Assembly (NCBI RefSeq): GCF_009604375.1
Contig: NZ_WEGH01000003.1
Coordinates: forward strand, 620,001-684,000
Length of the DNA: 64,000 nucleotides
Reading direction: 5' to 3'
DNA from: Actinomadura macrotermitis
GTDB taxonomy: Bacteria; Actinomycetota; Actinomycetes; Streptosporangiales; Streptosporangiaceae
The position numbers and the translations under genes are program-made. Shown piece by piece: positions 8,447-15,472 of the stretch. Every line of letters starts with the position of its first letter. Position 1 is the stretch's first letter. Below the pieces are notes generated by a model. It was not told the DNA's origin and made no database searches. It saw nothing but the letters and a program-made list of their open reading frames with translations.

Positions 8447-8914
8447 GTGTCCGAGCGTCTGCAGCCCGGCGACGTCGCCCCCGAGTTCGAGCTTCCCGAC
8501 GCCGACGGCAAGCCCGTCGCGCTCGCGTCCCTGCGCGGCAAGCGGGTGATCCTGTACTTCTACCCGGCGGCGATGACGCCCGGCTGCACCAAGGAGTCGG
8601 TCGACTTCCAGGGCAGCCTCGGCGAGCTGGAGGCGGCGAACGTCACCGTCGTCGGCGTCTCCCCCGACAAGCCCGACAAGCTCGCCCGGTTCCGCGAGAA
8701 GGAGGGCCTGTCCTTCCCGCTGCTGTCGGACCCGGGCACCGAGGTGCTGCAGGCCTACGGCGCCTACGGGGAGAAGAAGCTGTACGGCAAGGTCGTGGTC
8801 GGCGTCATCCGGTCCACCTTCATCATCGACGCCGACGGCCGGATCGAGAAGGCGTACTACAACGTGAAGGCCACCGGCCACGTCGAGCGGCTGCGCCGCG
8901 ACCTCGGCCTGTAA
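8447..8914 (+). CDS. bcp: Peroxiredoxin, Bcp/PrxQ type
   Basis: 155 aa thiol peroxidase that reduces hydrogen and organic peroxides with thioredoxin-type electron donors. The thioredoxin-like core begins at GDVAPEFELP; the peroxidatic residue is Cys47 in TPGCTKES. In many Bcp proteins a resolving Cys sits five residues later; here that position is Val (KESVDF), and there is no other Cys, so this is a one-Cys type that must be resolved by another thiol such as mycothiol. GTG 8447 gives the usual family length and has AAAGG 8 nt upstream; an in-frame TTG at 8414 overlaps the -10 box and is rejected. Confidence 0.9.
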   Translation: MSERLQPGDVAPEFELPDADGKPVALASLRGKRVILYFYPAAMTPGCTKESVDFQGSLGELEAANVTVVGVSPDKPDKLARFREKEGLSFPLLSDPGTEVLQAYGAYGEKKLYGKVVVGVIRSTFIIDADGRIEKAYYNVKATGHVERLRRDLGL

Positions 8915-9039
8915 GCCCGCTCCGGCGGCGGCGCGGCCCGTGTGAAAAGGGCGCCGCGCCGCCGTGCCGGTACGTGCGAGAATCTCCCCCGGCGCTGACG
9001 GTCCGGCCGTTAGACTGCCGATCGATCACGGCATAGTGC

Positions 9040-9124
9040 GCGGGCGTGGCGAAATCAGGCATACGCGGCAGGTTTAGGTCCTGTTGGTGGCGACACCGTA
9101 GGGGTTCGAATCCCCTCGCCCGCA
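9040..9124 (+). tRNA. tRNA-Leu (anticodon UAG)
   Basis: 85-nt class II tRNA. Acceptor arms GCGGGCG (9040-9046) and CGCCCGC (9117-9123) pair fully; discriminator A9124. The anticodon stem GCAGG/CCTGT encloses TTTAGGT, giving anticodon UAG for CUA codons. A long variable arm (about 9085-9099) and the T arm GGGG-TTCGAAT-CCCC are present. CCA is not encoded. No integrase or att-like repeat of the 3' end was seen nearby. Confidence 0.93.
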
Positions 9125-9216
9125 CTCCGGACACCTCTCCCCTCACAGCCCCCTCACCAGAGTGGCCGGTGGTGGGCATTTGAAAGCTTCTCCTCGGCAA
9201 CGGGCCCGAACCGGCT

Positions 9217-9222
9217 TACGCT
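9217..9222 (+). promoter_or_regulatory. Promoter element of MEDS gene 1
   Basis: TACGCT inside CCGGCTTACGCTGG; almost the same 14-mer precedes the second MEDS gene (10294-10307). It gives a leader of about 55 nt before GTG 9285. Confidence 0.45.
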
Positions 9223-9284
9223 GGTCGGGCCTGTCCGTTACGGGGGGCAGGCGGAGGGCACCGGATCTTACGCAGGCGGGCACC

Positions 9285-10256
9285 GTGAGCGAAGCTTTCT
9301 CCCATCGCGTGCTTCCCTACGGCGGGGTGGAGGAGTTCCTCGCCGGGGCACTGCCGTTCCTGCGCGAGGGGGTCGCGGCCGGCGATCGGGTCATGGCCGC
9401 CACCTGCCTCGGCAGCGAGATGCTGCTGCGCGACGCGCTCGGCGCGGCGGCCGACCGGGTCGAGTTCGTCCAGGCCGACACCTGGTACGCCCACCCGTCG
9501 CGGACGCTGGCCGACTGCCTCGCCCGCGCCGAGGAGGCCGCCGGCCAAGGGCGGCGGCTGCGGCTGCTCGGCGAGCCGGTGTGGACCTGCCGCGCGCCGC
9601 TGGAAGTGCTGGAGTGGCAGCGCGCCGAAGCCCTGGCGAACGTGGCGCTCGCGCACACCGGCGCGAGGCTGCTCTGCCCCTACTCGGCGCGGGTGCTGCC
9701 CGCCGGAGTCATCGCCGGCGCCCGCAAGACCCACCCCGAGACGGTGCGCGGCGCCCAGGCCGTGCCGAACCCCGGCTACCTCGACCCGTGGGCCTACAAC
9801 GCCGCGTGCGACCGCGAGCCGCTGCCGCCGCCGCCCGAGCACGCCGACGGCATGCGCATCGACCTGGTCGACCTGTACTGGCTGCGCGCCTACGTCGCCG
9901 ACTTCGCGCGGCAGACCACGCTGCCCGAGGACGCCCTGCAGCGGCTGCTCGTCGCCGTCACCGAGGTGATGACGAACGCGACCCTGCACGGGGCGCCGCC
10001 CATCCACCTGCGGCTGTGGACCGAGCCCGCCGCGCTCGTCTGCGAGGTCCGCGACGCCGGCGACTGGAACGGCGGCACCGGGTTCGGGCTGCTGCCGCCC
10101 CCGTCGGACGGGCCCGGGCGGTTCGGGCTGTGGGCCGTCCGGCTGCTCTGCTCGCACGTCCAGATCCGCACGGGCCGCGGCGCCACCGTCGTCCGGCTGC
10201 GGGTCGGGCTCCCCCCGGTCCGGGTCACAGAGTCGCTGACCGCATACCCGGCGTGA
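9285..10256 (+). CDS. MEDS-HATPase anti-sigma regulatory protein 1
   Basis: 323 aa, two domains. Residues about 5-175 are a MEDS domain (the DcmR-type sensory domain), recognised by HRVLPYGGVEEFLAGALPFLREG at the start and the late LLCPYSARVLP segment. Residues about 195-315 are an RsbW/SpoIIAB-type HATPase: N-box AVTEVMTNATLHG, D-box EVRDAGDW, and lid/G2 segment RFGLWAVRLL. Such kinases bind a sigma factor or phosphorylate a STAS antagonist. GTG 9285 is the start just before the MEDS core; upstream in-frame codons are unconserved. It is the first of four alternating MEDS genes on this strand, 81 nt before the second. The signal sensed by MEDS is unknown; homologues bind small organic ligands or redox cofactors. 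Confidence 0.85.
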   Translation: MSEAFSHRVLPYGGVEEFLAGALPFLREGVAAGDRVMAATCLGSEMLLRDALGAAADRVEFVQADTWYAHPSRTLADCLARAEEAAGQGRRLRLLGEPVWTCRAPLEVLEWQRAEALANVALAHTGARLLCPYSARVLPAGVIAGARKTHPETVRGAQAVPNPGYLDPWAYNAACDREPLPPPPEHADGMRIDLVDLYWLRAYVADFARQTTLPEDALQRLLVAVTEVMTNATLHGAPPIHLRLWTEPAALVCEVRDAGDWNGGTGFGLLPPPSDGPGRFGLWAVRLLCSHVQIRTGRGATVVRLRVGLPPVRVTESLTAYPA

Positions 10257-10298
10257 GGAAATCTCGTGGAAGGGGCTTCCCAGAACGGCGGTCCGGCG

Positions 10299-10304
10299 TA
10301 CGCT
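10299..10304 (+). promoter_or_regulatory. Promoter element of MEDS gene 2
   Basis: TACGCT inside CCGGCGTACGCTGG, 34 nt before ATG 10338; 13 of 14 bases match the element before MEDS gene 1. Confidence 0.45.
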
Positions 10305-10337
10305 GGACCAATCCGCATCGACCTCGGTGGGCAGACG

Positions 10338-11237
10338 ATGGAAACCTGGTACACCAAGCGAGCCGTCAGCGGCGTCCGTCCCGGCGACCATGGGATCCTC
10401 CCCTACTCGGGGCCGGAAGAGCGCAACCGGGTCATGTCCACCTTCATGAGCGACGCCCTCGGCAACAACGAGAAGGTCGTCTACGTCACCGACACCGAGC
10501 CCGAGCGGCTGCCCGGCATCGGGCCGCGCACCAAGCTGCAGCTGCACGGGTACACCGAGACGCGCCAGCTGGTGGTGGTGCGGCGCGAGGACGCCTGCCT
10601 GGACTCGCGCGGCCGGTTCGACCCCGACAAGCTGGTGCAGACCCTGCGGACCGAGCTCGCCCGGACCGATGACGAGGGCTACCGGGCGATGCGCTGGACC
10701 ACCGACAACAGCTGGCTGCTGCACGGCCGCATCGACCTGTCCCAGGTGATCGGCTGCGAGCACCAGATCGCCGGCGCGGTCGGGCCGAGCACGATGGTGA
10801 TGGCCGTCTGCCAGGTCGACCGGCGGCGCTGCCCGCCCGACCGGTACGCCGCGCTGCAGGACACCCACGAGGTGCTGATCGAGGACGACCCGCGCTTCGA
10901 CGACGGCACCCTGAAGATCGTGCAGACGTACGCGCCGCCGGGCCTGCGCATCGAGGGCGAGCTCGACCACGCGCGGCAGACCAGGTTCGCCGAGGAGCTC
11001 GCGCAGATCTGCCTGCTGCCGGGGCCGGTGCACATCGACATGTCCCGGCTCGGCTTCCTCGACCTGGGCGGGCTGAACCTGCTCGTCCAGTACGCCGCGG
11101 ACCGCCCCGGCGGCGACCCGGTGGTGCTGGACGACCTGCCGCCGAACGTGGCGAGCACCATCGACCTGATCGGCTGGCACCGCATGCCCGGCCTGATACG
11201 AGGACGTGACCGCCGCGCCGGTGGGGAAGTGATCTGA
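10338..11237 (+). CDS. MEDS-STAS anti-sigma antagonist-like protein 1
   Basis: 299 aa. The MEDS domain spans about residues 10-190 (GDHGILPYSGPEERNRVMSTFM at its start, a variant from that of the HATPase paralogues). A STAS domain covers about 200-290 (LRIEGELDHARQ, VHIDMSRLGFLDLGGLNLL), the fold of RsbV/SpoIIAA antagonists. The site where antagonists carry a phosphorylated Ser (D-S-S-G) reads D-L-G-G, so regulation by phosphorylation at the canonical position is not possible. ATG 10338 follows a shared promoter element. The stop overlaps the next start by 1 nt (TGATG), so production of this STAS protein and the following HATPase protein is coupled, as for classical antagonist/kinase pairs. 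Confidence 0.83.
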   Translation: METWYTKRAVSGVRPGDHGILPYSGPEERNRVMSTFMSDALGNNEKVVYVTDTEPERLPGIGPRTKLQLHGYTETRQLVVVRREDACLDSRGRFDPDKLVQTLRTELARTDDEGYRAMRWTTDNSWLLHGRIDLSQVIGCEHQIAGAVGPSTMVMAVCQVDRRRCPPDRYAALQDTHEVLIEDDPRFDDGTLKIVQTYAPPGLRIEGELDHARQTRFAEELAQICLLPGPVHIDMSRLGFLDLGGLNLLVQYAADRPGGDPVVLDDLPPNVASTIDLIGWHRMPGLIRGRDRRAGGEVI

Positions 11238-12199
11238 TGGGGAGCTTGGAGCACCGGGCGTTCCTGTACGACGGCACCGAGGACTTCCTGACGGGCGCCG
11301 TGCCCTTCCTGCGCCGCGGCCTGGAGGAGGACCGCGCCGTCGTCGTCGTCGCACGGGCGGTCAACGTGGCCGTCCTGCAGGAGGCGCTCGACGACTGCCG
11401 CAACCACATCGAGTTCTACCAGTCCGAGAAGTTCTACGAGCATCCGGTCCGGACGCTGAACCAGTACCAGTACCTGGTGCAGGAGAAGTCGCCCCGGCGG
11501 GTGTTCGCGCTGGCCGAGCCGGTGTGGCACGGCCACGAGCCGCGCCAGCTCATGGAGTGGATCCGCTACGAGTCCCTCATCAACGAGGTGTTCGGCGATT
11601 CCGGCGCGTCGGCGCTGTGCCCCTACGACCGGGTCGGCCTGCCGCCGGCGATCGTCGAGGAGGCGCGGCGGACGCATCCGCTGCTGCTGACGGCCGGCGC
11701 GGCGCGGCGCAGCGACCGCTACGTCCCGCCGAAGGCCTTCGGCGCGGGCTGCGACCGCGGGCTGCGCTTCGACCGGCCGCCCACCGCCGAGTACCTGCCG
11801 CTGGAGTCCGACGACCTGCACGAGCTGCGGGCGTTCGTCGGCGAGCGCGCGCTCGCGCACGGGCTGGACGCCCTGGCGGCGGGGAACCTGATGACGGCCG
11901 TCAACGAGATCGCCGCCAACGCGCTGCAGCACGGCACCCCGCCGATGGGCGTGTGGGTGTGGCCGGACGGCGACGAGCTGCTCTGCGAGATCGGCGATCA
12001 CGGCTTCTGGCGGCCGGAGAGCGGCGCGCTGACCGGCTTCCTGCCGCCGGAGACCGCGCTGCAGCGCGGGTTCGGGCTGTGGACGGTGCGGCTGCTGGTC
12101 GACCTGCTGGAGCTGCGGCCGGGCTGGGACGGCACGTTCGTCCGGCTGCACGTCCGCCGGAACGCGCGCCCTGGTTCACATGGCGACAGAAAACTGTGA
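11237..12199 (+). CDS. MEDS-HATPase anti-sigma regulatory protein 2
   Basis: 320 aa paralogue of the protein encoded at 9285. MEDS domain about 5-160 (HRAFLYDGTEDFLTGAVPFLRRG; FALAEPVWHGHEPRQLMEW; ALCPYDRVGLP). HATPase domain about 185-305: N-box NEIAANALQHG, D-box CEIGDHGFW, lid GFGLWTVRLLVD. It lacks any histidine-kinase phosphoacceptor helix, as expected for anti-sigma kinases. Start codon overlaps the stop of the STAS gene. The final residues (RPGSHGDRKL) are unstructured. Identity to the first HATPase paralogue is clear in motifs but moderate overall, so the duplication is old. Confidence 0.85.
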   Translation: MGSLEHRAFLYDGTEDFLTGAVPFLRRGLEEDRAVVVVARAVNVAVLQEALDDCRNHIEFYQSEKFYEHPVRTLNQYQYLVQEKSPRRVFALAEPVWHGHEPRQLMEWIRYESLINEVFGDSGASALCPYDRVGLPPAIVEEARRTHPLLLTAGAARRSDRYVPPKAFGAGCDRGLRFDRPPTAEYLPLESDDLHELRAFVGERALAHGLDALAAGNLMTAVNEIAANALQHGTPPMGVWVWPDGDELLCEIGDHGFWRPESGALTGFLPPETALQRGFGLWTVRLLVDLLELRPGWDGTFVRLHVRRNARPGSHGDRKL

Positions 12200-12231
12200 A
12201 CGTCCTGCTACTCGCTGTCGTACGGACGTCG

Positions 12232-12237
12232 TAGGCT
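12232..12237 (+). promoter_or_regulatory. Promoter element of MEDS gene 4
   Basis: TAGGCT within CGTCGTAGGCTGGACCC, related to the CGTACGCTGGACC element before MEDS gene 2; leader of about 30 nt with GGAAGG before ATG 12274. Confidence 0.45.
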
Positions 12238-12273
12238 GGACCCGCCCGGTGCGCGAGTGCGGTGGAAGGCGCT

Positions 12274-13128
12274 ATGGAGACCTTGGGGACCGTTCGCAGA
12301 CCCGTCCGCGACCTGCGGCCAGGTGACCACGCCTGGCTGGGGTACGTGAGCCAGGAGGAACGGCGCCATGTGGTGGGCGCGTTCGTCCGCGACGGGCTGC
12401 TCGCCCGCGAGAAGGTCATCTGCCTCGGCGCCGGCGACGAGCTCGTCCCGGGCGTGGTGGGGCCGCCGCCGGAGACGCTGCTGACGGTCGTCCCGCCCGC
12501 GCGGCTGTGCGGCGGCGACGGCGCGCCCGACCCCGGCACCGCGATGGCGGCGCTCGCCGCCGAGGTCGCCGCGGCGGAGGCGCTCGGCTTCCGCGCCATC
12601 CGGGTGGCCGCCGACCTGACGTGGGCGCTGCGCGGCGCGGACGGCCTGGACCGGCTGCTGTGCTGCGAGCGGCTGCTGGAGCAGACGGCCCGGCCGAGCG
12701 CCCAGGTCACCGTCGTCTGCCAGTTCGACCGCGCCGCCTGCTCGCCGGACGAGCTGGCGGCGGTGGGCGGCGCGCACGCCGTGCTGGTGGACCCCGACCC
12801 CGAGTTCGAGGACCTGGTGCTGCGGATCACCCGCACGTTCCGGCCGCGCGGCCTCGCGCTGAGCGGCGAGCTGGACGCCTCCCGGCACATGGTGCTGGAC
12901 CAGGCCCTGGCGATGGTGATGGCCGGCGGCCACGGCGCCGAGATCCACCTGGACCTGTCCGGGCTGACGTTCATCGACCTCGGCGCGCTGAACATGCTGG
13001 CCGAGGTGGCGGCCCGCCGCGCCGGCCACGCGCTGGTGCTGGACCGGATGCCGGCGCAGCTGCGCGCGGTCATGGAGACCGTCGGCTGGAGCATGCTGCC
13101 GGGGCTGCGCCTCGGCGTCCAGGGCTGA
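12274..13128 (+). CDS. MEDS-STAS anti-sigma antagonist-like protein 2
   Basis: 284 aa, same architecture as the protein at 10338: MEDS about 10-175 (RPGDHAWLGYVSQEERRHVVGAFV; RAIRVAADLTWALRG), STAS about 185-275 (LALSGELDASRH; IHLDLSGLTFIDLGALNML). The phospho-acceptor position again lacks Ser (D-L-G-A). ATG 12274 is preferred over GTG 12262 because GGAAGG (12264-12269) lies just before it. The gene ends 4 nt before the stop of the convergent membrane-protein gene of the sigma-factor operon, so the MEDS array and the sigma operon face each other without a terminator between them. Confidence 0.83.
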   Translation: METLGTVRRPVRDLRPGDHAWLGYVSQEERRHVVGAFVRDGLLAREKVICLGAGDELVPGVVGPPPETLLTVVPPARLCGGDGAPDPGTAMAALAAEVAAAEALGFRAIRVAADLTWALRGADGLDRLLCCERLLEQTARPSAQVTVVCQFDRAACSPDELAAVGGAHAVLVDPDPEFEDLVLRITRTFRPRGLALSGELDASRHMVLDQALAMVMAGGHGAEIHLDLSGLTFIDLGALNMLAEVAARRAGHALVLDRMPAQLRAVMETVGWSMLPGLRLGVQG

Positions 13129-13132
13129 CCGG

Positions 13133-13606
13133 TCAGCGCGACCGCGGCCCCGTGGTCGGCTCGGCGGTCGGCCTGCCGGGGGGCGGGGGGACCGGGGTGA
13201 CCCGCGTGGACGGCCGCACCGAGTGCTTCGGCCGTGCCGTCGGGAGCAGGGACGGGCCCGCCGTGGAGTCCGGCGGCTTGCGCGCGCCGGGAGAGCGGAC
13301 CGGGCGCGGCGACGCGGGCGGCCGGGTGACCGAAGGCGTGGGCGCCGGTGCGGGCGTCGATGTGGGCGCCGGCGGTCCGGCGGGACGGGCCGGCTCGGCG
13401 CGCTCGCCGCGCGGCCACACCAGCACCGCCGCCGCGAGGACGACGGCCGCGGTCACCAGCGCGGCGCAGAGCGGCAGGCCCCAGCGGCGCGCGCGCGGCG
13501 CGGGCCGGGCGGCGCGCAGCCGCCGCAGCGTGTCCGGGCCCGCCTGAATGTCGTCGGCGGCGTTCCGGTAGTGGGCGCGCAGCAGGGACTCCAGCTCATC
13601 GTCCAC
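13133..13606 (-). CDS. Membrane protein, probable partner of the SigE-type sigma factor
   Basis: 157 aa. N-terminal cytoplasmic segment of about 40 residues (LRAHYRNAADDIQAGPDTLRRLRAA, arginine-rich), one membrane helix (LCAALVTAAVVLAAAVLVW, about 46-64), then a long Pro/Ser/Thr/Arg-rich outer tail with no fold. This topology, with an N-terminal helical segment inside and directly downstream of a sigma gene, is that of membrane-bound anti-sigma factors, though no zinc-binding HxxxCxxC is present. GTG 13606 overlaps the sigma stop by 11 nt, implying translational coupling. Assignment as anti-sigma is an inference from context. Confidence 0.7.
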   Translation of the reverse strand: MDDELESLLRAHYRNAADDIQAGPDTLRRLRAARPAPRARRWGLPLCAALVTAAVVLAAAVLVWPRGERAEPARPAGPPAPTSTPAPAPTPSVTRPPASPRPVRSPGARKPPDSTAGPSLLPTARPKHSVRPSTRVTPVPPPPGRPTAEPTTGPRSR

Positions 13607-14108
13607 CGGCCCGGCCCTCCTTCATGTGCTCGCGCAGCGCGGCCATCGCGCGTGAGGTGTGGCTCTTCACCGTGCCCCGGGAGATCCCCAGGGCCTCGGC
13701 GATCTCGTGCTCGCCGAGGTCGCACCAGTACCGCAGCACGACCACCGCCCGCTGCTTGGCGGGCAGCGCCCGCAGCACCTCGTCCAGTTCGCCGTGCGGG
13801 ACGCCGGCCGCCGCGGGCGCCCCCGCGACCCGCTCGACGTCGGCGACCGAGCCGACCGGCAGGTCGCGGCGGCGCCGGCCCTCGTCGATGGCGAGGTTGA
13901 CCAGCACCTTGCGGGCGTAGGCCTCGGGGTTGCCGGCCGCGACGCGCTTCCAGCGGCGCGCGACGCGCTCGTAGGCGACCTGCAGGAGGTCCTCGGCGAG
14001 GTGCCGGTCGTACACCAGGAAGACGGCGGTGCGCAGCAGGCGGCCCGCGGAGGCGGTCACGAACTCCTCGAACGTGAACTCGGCCCCGCGGGTCTCCTGG
14101 ACGCTCAT
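13596..14108 (-). CDS. SigE-family ECF RNA polymerase sigma factor
   Basis: 170 aa. Region 2 (FEEFVTASAGRLLRTAVFLVYDRHLAEDLLQVAYERVARRW, about 12-53, with the DLLQ core-binding motif) and region 4 (LRALPAKQRAVVVLRYWCDLGEHEIAEALGISRGTVKSHTSRAMAALR, about 110-157, with the helix-turn-helix) are both intact. It belongs to the SigE (SCO-type, group ECF41-unrelated) subfamily common in actinomycetes with SigE-70 style annotation. It lies in an operon with a proline-rich repeat protein upstream (15-nt gap) and a membrane protein downstream (overlapping). The convergent MEDS HATPase/STAS genes are natural candidates for its control, which remains untested. Confidence 0.88.
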   Translation of the reverse strand: MSVQETRGAEFTFEEFVTASAGRLLRTAVFLVYDRHLAEDLLQVAYERVARRWKRVAAGNPEAYARKVLVNLAIDEGRRRRDLPVGSVADVERVAGAPAAAGVPHGELDEVLRALPAKQRAVVVLRYWCDLGEHEIAEALGISRGTVKSHTSRAMAALREHMKEGRAGGR

Positions 14109-14123
14109 CGTGGACAGACGGTC

Positions 14124-14723
14124 CTACTCTCGGCCGGTCGGCAGGACTCCGCCCGGCGCGGGCGGGACGGGCGCCGGGGACCGGCGCGGCTTGCCGGGGG
14201 TGCCGCAGGGCGCCGGGGCCGGGGCCGCGGTCGGCCGCGGCGGCACGGGCCGGACCGTCGGGGGCTTGGACGCGCGCGGCGGCGCCGGTCGGGGCGTCGG
14301 CGCCTTCGTCACAGGCGGCCTGGACGCGCGCGGCCACACCACACGGGGCTCCGGCACCTTGACCGCAGGCTGCCTGGCCGCGCCCGGCGGCACCGGGCGG
14401 GGTGACGGCGCCTTGGTCACAGGCGGCCTCGTCGCGCCCGGCGGCACCGGACGAGGCGACGGCGCCTTGGTCACAGGCGGCCTCGTCGCGCCCGGCGGCA
14501 CCGGACGAGGCGATGGCGCCTTCGTCACAGGCGGCCTGGACGTGCCCGGCGGGCACGGGGCGGGGGACTTCGGGGACGCGAGCGGCCGCTGGGCCGCGAC
14601 CTGCCTGGCCTGCGGCGCGGCGGTGCCGGCGCCGCCGGCCCACAGGCCGGCGGCCAGCGCCCCGGCCCCGCCCACGGAGGCGATCGTGATCGCCAGGCGG
14701 CGGGTTCGGCGCTTGTGGCTCAT
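14124..14723 (-). CDS. Secreted proline-rich repeat protein
   Basis: 199 aa. The N-terminus (SHKRRTRRLAITIASVGGAGALAAGLWAGGAGTAAP) is a signal peptide or anchor. The rest is disordered Pro/Lys/Arg-rich sequence with five 18-residue units at residues 64-153 (consensus PPVTKAPSPRPVPPGATR; unit 4 is diverged). Two Cys (57 and 173) flank the repeat block. No enzymatic motif. Such chains span or bind cell wall; function unknown. ATG 14723 has AAGGAG 5 nt upstream. It is the first gene of a reverse-strand run with the sigma factor (15-nt gap) and the membrane protein, suggesting that the sigma factor reports on the envelope. Confidence 0.75.
   Translation of the reverse strand: MSHKRRTRRLAITIASVGGAGALAAGLWAGGAGTAAPQARQVAAQRPLASPKSPAPCPPGTSRPPVTKAPSPRPVPPGATRPPVTKAPSPRPVPPGATRPPVTKAPSPRPVPPGAARQPAVKVPEPRVVWPRASRPPVTKAPTPRPAPPRASKPPTVRPVPPRPTAAPAPAPCGTPGKPRRSPAPVPPAPGGVLPTGRE
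14265..14534 (-). repeat. Five tandem 54-bp coding repeats
   Basis: Units of 54 bp encode the 18-residue Pro-rich repeats. Units 1-3 are nearly identical at the DNA level, so the array can expand or contract by slippage or recombination; units 4 and 5 have diverged. Confidence 0.85.
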
Positions 14724-14851
14724 GGTGCTCCTTGGGAGGAAGAACGACCTTCACCCCCTACAACCCCCGCCGCACGCCGCCCGGTTGTCACACATCCGGA
14801 GTTTCTCGGCGGATCAGGCGACGGCCTCGGCCGCCGCGCGCCGGCCGGGGT

Positions 14852-15472
14852 TCAGCCGGTGCCGCGCACCGCCGCCAGCGCGTCCGGAATGATCTTCGCC
14901 AGTTCGCGGAAGGCGACGCCGCGGTGGCTGATCGCGTCCTTCTCCGCCGGGGACAGCTCGGCCGTGGTGCGCGTCTCGTCCACCGGCACGAAGATCGGGT
15001 CGTAGCCGAAGCCGCCCTCGCCGCGCGGCGCCCGGACGACCCGGCCGTGCATGCGGCCCTCCACCACGTGCTCGCCGCCGCCCGGCACCACCAGCGCGGC
15101 GGCGCAGAAGAAGTGCGCGCCGCGCGCCTCGTCGGCGACGTCGGCGAGCTGGTCCAGCAGCAGCTCCAGGTTCGCGCGGTCCTTGCCCGCGCCGGCCGCC
15201 CCGCCGAAGCGGCCCGACCAGCGCGCCGACAGGACGCCGGGCATGCCGTTCAGTGCGTCGACGCAGAGGCCGGAGTCGTCGGCGACGGCGGGCAGCCCGG
15301 TGTGCGCGGCGATCGCGCGGGCCTTCAGCAGCGCGTTGCCCGCGAAGGTGAGCTCGGTCTCGGGCACGTCGGGGGCGTCGCCGGGCTGGCCGACCACGCC
15401 GATGCCGGACAGGATGCGCCGCAGCTCGACGATCTTGCCCTCGTTGCGGGACGCCAGCACGATCGTGGTCAC
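14852..15472 (-). CDS. rdgB: RdgB/HAM1 non-canonical purine NTP pyrophosphatase
   Basis: 206 aa. Hydrolyses ITP, dITP and XTP to monophosphates, keeping damaged purines out of DNA and RNA. Family motifs in order: LASRNEGKIVELRRIL (residues 5-20), ELTFAGNALLKA, VADDSGLCVDALNGMPGVLSARW (about 65-87), and GFGYDPIFVP (about 152-161). GTG 15472 overlaps the rph stop by 4 nt (GTGA), so it is co-translated with RNase PH, the order seen in most actinobacteria. Length is normal. Confidence 0.95.
   Translation of the reverse strand: MTTIVLASRNEGKIVELRRILSGIGVVGQPGDAPDVPETELTFAGNALLKARAIAAHTGLPAVADDSGLCVDALNGMPGVLSARWSGRFGGAAGAGKDRANLELLLDQLADVADEARGAHFFCAAALVVPGGGEHVVEGRMHGRVVRAPRGEGGFGYDPIFVPVDETRTTAELSPAEKDAISHRGVAFRELAKIIPDALAAVRGTG

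Noticed and set aside
9040..9124. tRNA-Leu as the attachment site of an integrated element, given the MEDS island just downstream
   Set aside because: No integrase gene, no repeat of the tRNA 3' end and no composition change in 9.1-14.7 kb were seen.
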